Origin: Diploscapter coronatus
Lineage: Eukaryota > Nematoda > Chromadorea > Rhabditida > Rhabditidae
DNA length: 64,000 nucleotides
Assembly (NCBI GenBank): GCA_964036155.1
Contig: OZ038422.1
Span: forward strand, 57,931,201 to 57,995,200
Direction of reading: 5' to 3'
Shown here: in pieces, positions 56,293-64,000 of the stretch
Numbering within the stretch: the first letter of the stretch is position 1
Layout of the letters: each line of letters opens with the position of its first letter
Notes under the pieces: generated by a model
Database searches by the model: none
Told to the model about the DNA's origin: nothing
The model's input: only the letters and a program-made list of their open reading frames with translations
Translations under genes and position numbers: made by a program

Positions 56293-59200
56293 CTATTTAA
56301 CTTCAATCTTACACTGCCTCTTGCCAAAAGAAGTAGTTATGGAAGACAATATTTGAGGTAGTGTTGTGGGCGATCGAGTTGTGATTGTTGTCGCTTCATC
56401 TTCGAAATCGTCTAAAAATTTTAATATTTCATCTTTTTTACTTGTGATTTTCATACCTTTGCTAGACATTAATATAATTGTGCCGGTAGTATCGACTGGT
56501 TCAAACGAACTAGCAGCTGTATTCGAAGATACGACAAATTCATCTGTGCCTATTATTGAATTGAAATTAGCTATTTTAGCATAAATGCGAAATCTCGAAT
56601 TCAATGAACTCGGTAATATTCAACCTGTAGTTCCTGTTGTTTCACCCTGAACTTCATTTTCTTCCTCTTCATTCCCATTTGAGCTGTTGACAGTTGTAGC
56701 AGAAGTTGGTTGAGTCGTGGTAGTAGTCTTTGGTGTGTCTAAATTGAGTTTGACCTTCCATTTTATTTTTAAAAAAATCTCACGTTTAACCCTTATTTTC
56801 GAAGACTTAGGCTTTTTAGTCTTTGTTGGCATTTTAGGAGTAGTAACAAAGACGTCACCAACTTTCTTCGCAGTCGACAGAGGCACAAAACTTGATTTCA
56901 CCTAAAATTGGTATAATTTGTCGGAGTTGAAATTGCATATTTCTTGTATTAATCAAAGGTTTCAGCGAATTCCGCAGATCAGTAACAAAAGATTTCGGCC
57001 TTTGAAGTAGGTCAGCAAATCTTTTAAAACGAGCCTCGGTTCGGTCTTTGCTTCACAAAGGCTCCGCAACAAACCAATATCACCAATTCAGTTTCGAAAC
57101 AATCACAGAAGCAAAAAATAATTAATGACAAACAATAAACACAATAGCAGCTTACCATTAACTCTTTTCAATACTGACCAGTTCATTTGCAAAAATTTTC
57201 ACTTTATGCTGCTTCAATTCAAACTAATTTGCTGATTTTATGTCCAAAATTAGTAGTGTTTTATAAAGAAAACAGTTTTTGCCACAATTTAGCATATTAT
57301 CAATGTGAAACCGATATATTTTCTTACGTTGCACACCTATAACAAGTTACCTTTCCAGCGATGTATAGCACACGGGGTCAAACAAACCTATCATAGAGAT
57401 CTAAGCTCGGACGCGCAAATAGACAAACAAACAGATAAACTCAGGAAAATAAGTACTAATTCAGAGTTTAGATTCAAACTTCGTAAACTGGATGATATGA
57501 AACGCCAATTAGTTTACAAAATTTTCTTCATTTTTCGTTTCCGATTTTTGAAAATTTAAAACTAATTTTCCAATTTTCGTCTCACAGAACTCGAAAATGT
57601 AATTTTTAAACTTCTTATTGTAAAATTTTAGACCACCACATGTATTATACTTTCATAACGTTTTTTTTTTTTTCAGAAGGCAACTAAAAAAATCCATGAA
57701 AACGTCAAAACACCCTACTGAATTTTTCCTATTGTTCCTCGGTTCTTCGACTTCCCTCGAATGATCGTCGTCAGGGTCGTCTTCCAGATCGTTGTCATTC
57801 GAAATCTTTCGTTGAGGCGGCAGCATTCCAGGTGTGGGCAGAACTTCATCCCCCTTCTTTCTTTTGTTCTTCTTCAGCCCGAATCCAGGCGGAGACGGTT
57901 TCTTCAGTTTTCGACTCAGAATGATAGATTTCTTCTTGCTGCTGTTCGATTTCACCGTTTTCTGAACTTCCACAAAACCGGAAGGAAGTCCAGGAGATTG
58001 AGGGTTTTTGCCGGGAGGAAGCGTCGATTTCGCTGTTTCTTTGGTCGGCTTGTTAGCGTTTTTCTTTGTGACTTTAGGCTTTGAGGTAGATCGAGGAGGT
58101 TCAGGTCCTTCTGAAACTTTAAGCTGAATTTTTAAAACTATGAAGGATGTAACCGATTTCGTTGTCTTCGTTACGAGCCTTCCTTTCCCGCTCGGTTCCT
58201 ATTTCTGTCTTCTTTTTTGCAGGCAATTTGGCTGAAGTATGTAACGTTTCTGAGTAATTATCCGAAAAAGGTCATACCTGTGCTCGCTTTTTCCTTCGTG
58301 TGATTTTTGGGAGTCATAGTATGGCGAATTGGTTTCTGAGTTGTAAAGTCTACATCGGTTGTTGTGGCTGAAATTTTTCTTTAGTTTTTTTTTTCCATAT
58401 CCCCTTCTTCGAGTATTTTCCTTCTAGATGCATTTTGGTCTTATTATTAGTTACAAAAATCAATGCAAAATGTGTTAATCTTCAATTCAATAGCATTCTC
58501 ATTGAAATGAAAATTTTCTGATTCGCTAAAATTTCTTAATGTTGCCTAATGCGCAAATAATATCACGTTTTTACGCGATGAAATTAGAAACAATAGCAAG
58601 TTCATTTCATAAAATTCTGGGTTAACAATGAGAAGAAATAAAGATCGTTCTCTTCCATATAATTTTATAATGAACTTTAGCTGTAATACCAAAAAACGGC
58701 ACGATCTTTCTACTATACTAGGCACGCTTTTTTTTACTAAAATACGGTATAATTTTATTTCAACGACATTATTGATTTCCTATTACTTTCTTTTATTATT
58801 TTTAACTCTTAGTGTTTTTTTTTTACAAATTTTGTTCAATTTTCACGCAATATATTTGGAAACTGCATGATATAATGAGCGAGCATAGGCAAAATAGGGT
58901 AGGGTGGAGCAGATTTCTCTCAATACTTCGTCAAAGCTTGTATCATAATGTCATGCAGTTTTCAAATTGCCTTCCAGGCATCCAAATCGACTCAGTTTGA
59001 AGTGAAATGAGCAGATTTAGGAAAATTTAGTTTTGTAAAGTCAAAATCATTCTATTACTTCATAAAAAAAAGCGTGCCGTAGCATAGCTGTTGCAAATAA
59101 ACGATTTAAAATGAATTTTTTCAACTTTTCAGTCAAGAACAAATTAAATATCTAAAGTCGGATTTAAACATAGTAAAAGGTAAGGTTTTAAAGGGAAAAT

Positions 59201-59513
59201 ATGAAAAAAATTGAAAGAAGGCATAAATTTTCACTTCAATGGAAATCACGAATCTAATTAATTCTTAACTGAAATTTCATTTTCGGAAAAGACAAAAATG
59301 GCAAGATCTCACCGTCATCCTCGTACACCGACTCCTGAGCTTTCCAGTAATTCGCCTCACCACTCACTTTTTGTATAGGTTTCTTCTTCCCTGAAAAAGC
59401 TGATCTTTATCATTTTTCAAAATAGTCAAGATTTTACCTGGATCCTTAATCTTGGAATATGCTAGATGGAAGGAGCAAAGCCAGAGGAAAATCGAGATCT
59501 CGATCGGGCGCAT
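56293..59513 (-). CDS. Secreted Thr/Pro/Lys-rich low-complexity protein
   Basis: Exons in transcript order are 59513-59438, 59390-59313, 58367-58278, 58231-58154, 58110-57719, 56901-56625 and 56549-56293, giving 415 residues with consistent phases. A signal peptide (MRPIEISIFLWLCSFHLAYS) is followed by acidic and basic low-complexity sequence: KKKPIQKVSGEANYW, runs of Lys/Pro (LSRKLKKPSPPGFGLKKNKR), acidic clusters (LEDDPDDDHSREVEE) and Thr tracts (TPKTTTTTQPTSATT), typical of O-glycosylated or intrinsically disordered secreted proteins. No domain was recognised, and the mature chain has almost no cysteine. Lys-Arg pairs (IRVKRE, GKRQ) could be processing sites. It might be a cuticle or extracellular-matrix component; that is a guess from composition. 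Confidence 0.78.
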
Positions 59514-60613
59514 GGCAGTTCGAGAAGGAAACAGATGAACAATAATAAGGCTGCTTGAAGATGATCGGATAGTTCCTAAAAGAAAGGAGGAGTAAAATGA
59601 GTCAATTATAAAGGTAAAATGATCAAGAGTCGAATAGGCAAGAGACAGAAGAAGAATGGAAGAATTTGGAGAGGCAGACAAGGTTCAAGGAAAGCTGCAA
59701 GGCTGGAGGCAGAAAGATGAAGGCTTAAGGCAAGGACAACAATAACAACGAGAAGAAAAGGAAGAGACTGTATACAAGTGGATGGCAGGGAAGATAATAA
59801 GAGAGCGAGAATAGGAGGGGGAAAAGCTAAATGCAAATGTAAGCCAGACCAAGCATGCACTGACGACTTGGATAGACTGAGGACTGACTGACTCTGACTG
59901 AAATAGATCGGCAAGAAGAGAGGAGGGAAAAGGGAAAACGGTTCGGTAATAACTCCTCAGTCCTCATAATTTCATCGTCCTGAGGCCTGAGACGGGCAGG
60001 TTAAATGGCGGCAAAAAGGGAATTGGGATGATACTTGAGCGGTGAACCAAAATATGCTGTCTGGTTGAGGCTGGGCTGAAATTAGTGTCAGGAAGGCAGA
60101 CAGGAAGGGAAGACAAGTGGACTGTGGCAAGCCTGCCTTCTTGCTGCAGGTCAGTCTCTCAATCTGTCTGTTTCTCTTCCCGTCTTTCACTCGACATATT
60201 CCACTGTTCCACTATTCCCACTCCACTGCCTCTCTTCCAACCCCGAGATCTCGCAACCACGTCGCCCAATCGACTTTCCCTCCCCTCCTAGCTGCTTTTC
60301 CTTTCCCACAACTTCTTCAATGTCACATTTAATTATCCTCGTAGTATTGCGCATATTGCGTATCGTACACTCATTTACTCTCTAGTATTTTGAATCCCCT
60401 TCCTTCCTTACTTTCTGCTCAAGTGCCAACCGTCTTCCTTCCTTCCTCCTTCCTCCTTTTCTTGCCTCCCTCCTCTCCCACGACCTATCCTCTGCCCTTC
60501 AGCCTTCTCTTCCAAGAGGCATCCAGTTTATCCCTCTTCCCTTTTCATTTTCACGTATTTTGTTTTTGCATTTGCATATGTGTTTGTTCCTTGGGAAGGT
60601 GAACAGAAGATCA
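59514..60613. other. Intergenic region between two minus-strand genes
   Basis: Presumed promoter of the Thr/Lys-rich gene. The part 60,130-60,560 is strongly pyrimidine-rich on the plus strand. Overlapping Ser/Leu-rich frames here are low-complexity artefacts. Confidence 0.45.
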
Positions 60614-63600
60614 TCAACATTGTCCGAGGATATTCCAACGTTCAAATGGGAATATTTCGATATCATAAACAAATTCATCCTCATCGATTTTAAATAATCT
60701 AACGTTTATGAGACCCGAAAACTGTACATGTACTTGAATATAAATTATGGAAAGATAGACATTAGCAGATTGCACCGAGTTCTTCCACAAATCTAGAGCC
60801 TCGATTGCCTCCAAGTAGTCGATTGATCTTGCTTCTAGAAATTAAAAATATTCCTATTTCTAGGAAATGAAAGGACCACAACTTACTCGAATTCCTTGTT
60901 GGTTGAAGTCTTCAGCTTCTTGATTTTGGTATGGAGATTCTGAAATTGACGAAACTTATAAGGAGTGTGTTTTGCATTTTTACCTTGTCATTTCCGTCCG
61001 ATTTGATCATTTCCTCAGCATTCTTCAGAAATTTGACGAGGAATCTTCGAATATCGAGAATGTCGACGAACGGCAGCTCCATTTCGCTAAAAATTTTTTT
61101 TCATAAAAGAGTAATAAAATAGAAATGATCTGTGGCAGTATTTTTTGCCTAAAAAGCACCAACTTCGAAGTCGCACTTCTTTCTCCAAAAAGTGACTTTT
61201 TGGGCAACAATATCGCCACTGGTAATACTCTCTAACTGTTTTTTCAGCATAGCATTTCCCAGGATAAAGCTCCGTTGTTTTTCTTTATAAAAGCAAAAGA
61301 AAATCTTGGCCTTTGAAACTTACATCGATTTAGCGAAGGTCACCAGACTGTGGGGGAAGCACTCGATGGGCGAATTGACCAGTATCATTGTGAAATTGGT
61401 CAATTTCTCGATTTGTGAGCAGAATTCCTGCATTTTTGCACTCGATGGATCGACACTGGCAGCGTAGTCAGAGTCCAAGTCCATCAGCTGAAATTCAAAT
61501 AATTGAAAAATCATTTTCAACAAAATAATGTAGTATTCGAAATAAAACAAAAAAGACTAAATTTCGTATTTTAGTTTTAAATATTGTCCGAAAACGTGTT
61601 ATTCGTTTTAAAGCACAGTGGACAAATAAAAAGCAGTATTCTAACCTCGAGAGCCAAATAGTCGAACGAAGCCGACGTAGCAGGCGCCATCAGACAGATG
61701 TACTGAAAATTTTCTTAAATAGTTTTAAAAAAGTCTTACGAGGAAACCTTTTCAGGGTTCCGTGGAATTTCGGGAAAAGGTAGATGCATCTGAAAGGGCA
61801 AAAATTCTGAGTGGGTTGATGTAACTTTTTCAACAAAATGAATACTTACAGAGTTTGTATCATTTTCAGTAAAGTATGTTGCAGAAATTGGCATACATGT
61901 AATTTTCAATACAAAAGAAATTGGCTTTCAAAGCCAACCACCTGCTGCAAACATTCATTTTTGTTGGAAAATTACATTAGTCCGCTCAGAATTTTTGCTT
62001 TCAAGTGCACCTGCTTTTGTCCCGAAATCCCACGGGACACTGAAAAGATTCCCTCGTTAAAACAACATACAGTCTTATCCTCCTCAGGCATGGCTCCTTG
62101 CATTCTGCCATTCATGATGACCGTCCTGCTGTCGATCATCACAGTGGCTTGTCTGCTCAGACCTTTTCTCTCTGGAAGCAAGGTTGCCGCTGGGTTGTTC
62201 ACGATTGCCTGGATAAAATGAAAGTTCTGATGATTTTTTCTAAAAAAAATAACAAACAATTATTAGTAGTTAATTTAGCTTTGAAAAATAACGCTTCAGA
62301 AGTGTATAGTTAGGTAATATGAGCGAAGAAAAACCTACGATAGTGGAAATGTTAACAGAGTCCTTGGGGATGAAGATGGTCCTGGCGATGGAGAGACTGC
62401 GGTCGATGGCTGGGCGAGAGGACATTCGGGGATGGGTTGATTGACGCCACAGGGAGGGGATCGACAGGGCTTCTTCGGTCACCTCCACATGGTCCTCTGA
62501 AATGAAGAGAATAGGAAAGTCATCAATTGAAAGCAAATTTGGACAAACTTATAAGTTTATATTTTAGATTTTATCTTGGCTGTAGGTACTTTGTTACCAA
62601 AGAGAATAATGAATACTTTGTTACCAAACGCTATTACTCCCTCTTTTTCATCTTTTCCCACATTATCTCACCTTTAGTAAGAAGTACTCATTATTTTCTT
62701 TGATAACAAAGTATCTACAGCCAATTATTTTCGATTAGGGTATTTGAAGGGTCCTGAATATGCCTACATGCTCAAAATCCTACCAACTTCAAATTTGAAA
62801 AAAAAAACCCGCTTGCGCTCTCTAAGTGTACTCTTTATTATTTTATATAGGTGCCACTTAGTGAGAAAATAGGGGCACAGACGAGAACCGCGAGTGGAAA
62901 GGTGAAATAGAGCGACGGAGAGTACACAGGCGGACAAGGAAAAATGACTCGCATCGATATTAGAATTTCGAGAAAGGCAACGTCGATCTCATGGACAATA
63001 GAGAGTAAAAATGCTTACCAAAAATCTCGAAAAGTTTGCCCTGCTTGTGAGGCAGACGGCGAATTCGTTCACGAGTTGTATTTTGCTGAATTGGTCAAAT
63101 TTGAGAGAAATTGGAACGAAAAACACAGAACTTACATCTCTTCCCATATAATCGCGAAGCGGAGGAGAAATGGCGCACAGATCAGTCATGATCTCCTCAT
63201 TGAGCTTGCTTCTGTCCATGTGATCCCACGGATCTGTAACCAGTGCTTCGGGAGAATGGCACAGGGAGAACAGTCTGGAAAGAAAAGTAAATGTTTGTGA
63301 AAGAAAGACGAACTTATTTACAGAGTAGCGATGGAATTGTAGGTGTTCTTGTAGGATTCCTCGAAGTCGTCTGTTTTCTCGTTTGAAAAGTACAGAACAT
63401 AGTGAGCAAGACGGGTCCAACCGAATCTAGACATAACAATTAGAAAGCTCATTCATAATTCTTCGTGCATAGATTGGAAACTTAAACATATATTTTAATT
63501 TTCTGTATTTTAGTATATTTATAAAAGCGAAATAAATGTTAAATATCGAAAACTCGAACCTATCAGGATATGGCCGATTGGCAATGAACAGGACAGTCTT

Positions 63601-63982
63601 CTGTCCACCCCTCTCTTCTGTCTCCTCGACATCGAACAAATTCGAACGCAGACTCACAAATTCGATCAGCTCGTTGACATCATTGAAAGATGCCACATCC
63701 TGAAAATGTTCTTATCAAGTACGAGTACCAAATTAGCTATTGTTCACTGTGAAAAAAGTCATGTTAAAGTAGACGTTCTTGCAAGGATGAACATCGTCTT
63801 CAAACATTTTCCCATGATTTATTTTCTATCAGAAAGTAAATAAAGTTAATAAATAAGAATACCTTGAAGTGATCTCGGATACAATTAAGCAATTCCTGCC
63901 CATCCATTCGTCCATGCATAGCCAGGCAAGTGTCGATCTGCTCACACCTCGTTCTCTCATCTTCGAGTTCTTCGTCTGTGAA
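60614..63982 (-). CDS. Unrecognised protein, C-terminal 525 residues (gene runs off right edge)
   Basis: Fourteen exons in transcript order: 63982-63863, 63825-63748, 63699-63560, 63426-63322, 63274-63136, 63085-63019, 62496-62339, 62208-62071, 61789-61748, 61702-61646, 61487-61324, 61086-60984, 60939-60887 and 60827-60614, with phases agreeing. The first starts at a splice acceptor, so the N terminus lies beyond the window. The protein reads as a folded cytosolic type without membrane segments. Notable stretches are KTVLFIANRPYPDRFGWTRL, ISPPLRDYMGRD, SIPSLWRQSTHPRMSSRPAI, YICLMAPATSASFDYLALEL and a C-terminal region with alternating hydrophobics (VHVQFSGLINVRLFKI). I cannot name the family. 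The last acceptor (GCAAG) was chosen because it alone keeps the frame open. Confidence 0.8.
62578..62722. mobile_element. MITE-like element, family A copy 2
   Basis: It sits in the intron 62497-63018 of the unrecognised gene. It begins GGCTGTAGGTACTTTGTTAC and ends TTGATAACAAAGTATCTACAGCC, the reverse complement with a few changes. Ends and part of the centre match 36,847-36,959. It also contains an internal second ACTTTGTTACCAAA. Confidence 0.75.
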
Positions 63983-64000
63983 CTGAAAAGTTAAATTAAC

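Noticed and set aside
59606..60602. Ser/Leu-rich frames on both strands
   Set aside because: Low-complexity purine/pyrimidine DNA gives long frames without meaning; no domain or start context.

Overview
The window is nuclear DNA of a nematode. Genes are broken by many short introns whose acceptors mostly read TTTCAG. The beta-tubulin carries the nematode-type [12 protein letters not shown] stretch, and the aromatic amino acid hydroxylase is close to nematode TPH-1. The DNA is AT-rich outside exons. All exon structures were assembled by eye from splice sites, phase continuity and family similarity; no search or alignment was run.

Layout. 1-2,980: 3' nine-tenths of a beta-tubulin gene (+), first exon outside the window. 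4,025-6,589: a LAAT-1/PQLC2-type lysosomal amino-acid exporter (-). 7,815-12,267: a 20-exon malic enzyme (+), followed about 110 bp after its poly(A) signal by mevalonate diphosphate decarboxylase (13,341-15,900, +), a spacing that suggests an operon. 16,705-28,704: a large RhoGAP-domain gene (-). 28,705-41,444: about 12.7 kb of mostly non-coding, repeat-bearing DNA with one convincing orphan exon (30,092-30,169, -). 41,445-42,264: a small secreted protein with a signal peptide and an RVKR cleavage site (-). 44,414-45,522: a ten-cysteine Ly6/uPAR-like, probably GPI-anchored protein (+), then tph-1 tryptophan hydroxylase (45,958-48,279, +). 49,335-52,601: moc-1/MoeA molybdenum cofactor gene (-). 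53,100-55,670: a repeat cluster (direct repeat pair, long foldback, TA-flanked MITE). 56,293-59,513: a Thr/Lys-rich secreted protein (-). 60,614-63,982: C-terminal 525 residues of an unrecognised protein (-) running off the right edge.

Functionally the genes are mixed: cytoskeleton, lysosomal transport, anaplerosis plus isoprenoid synthesis, small-GTPase control, serotonin synthesis and Moco synthesis. The only groupings with a plausible logic are malic enzyme with mevalonate decarboxylase (possible co-transcription) and the Ly6-like gene directly upstream of tph-1 on the same strand.

The most unusual observations are a 45-nt intron-like segment in the mevalonate decarboxylase gene that ends in CAA instead of CAG; two GC-AG introns (tph-1 and the RhoGAP gene); several 43-57 nt introns; uncharacterised secreted proteins; and at least four inverted-repeat element families, one with copies 25 kb apart.
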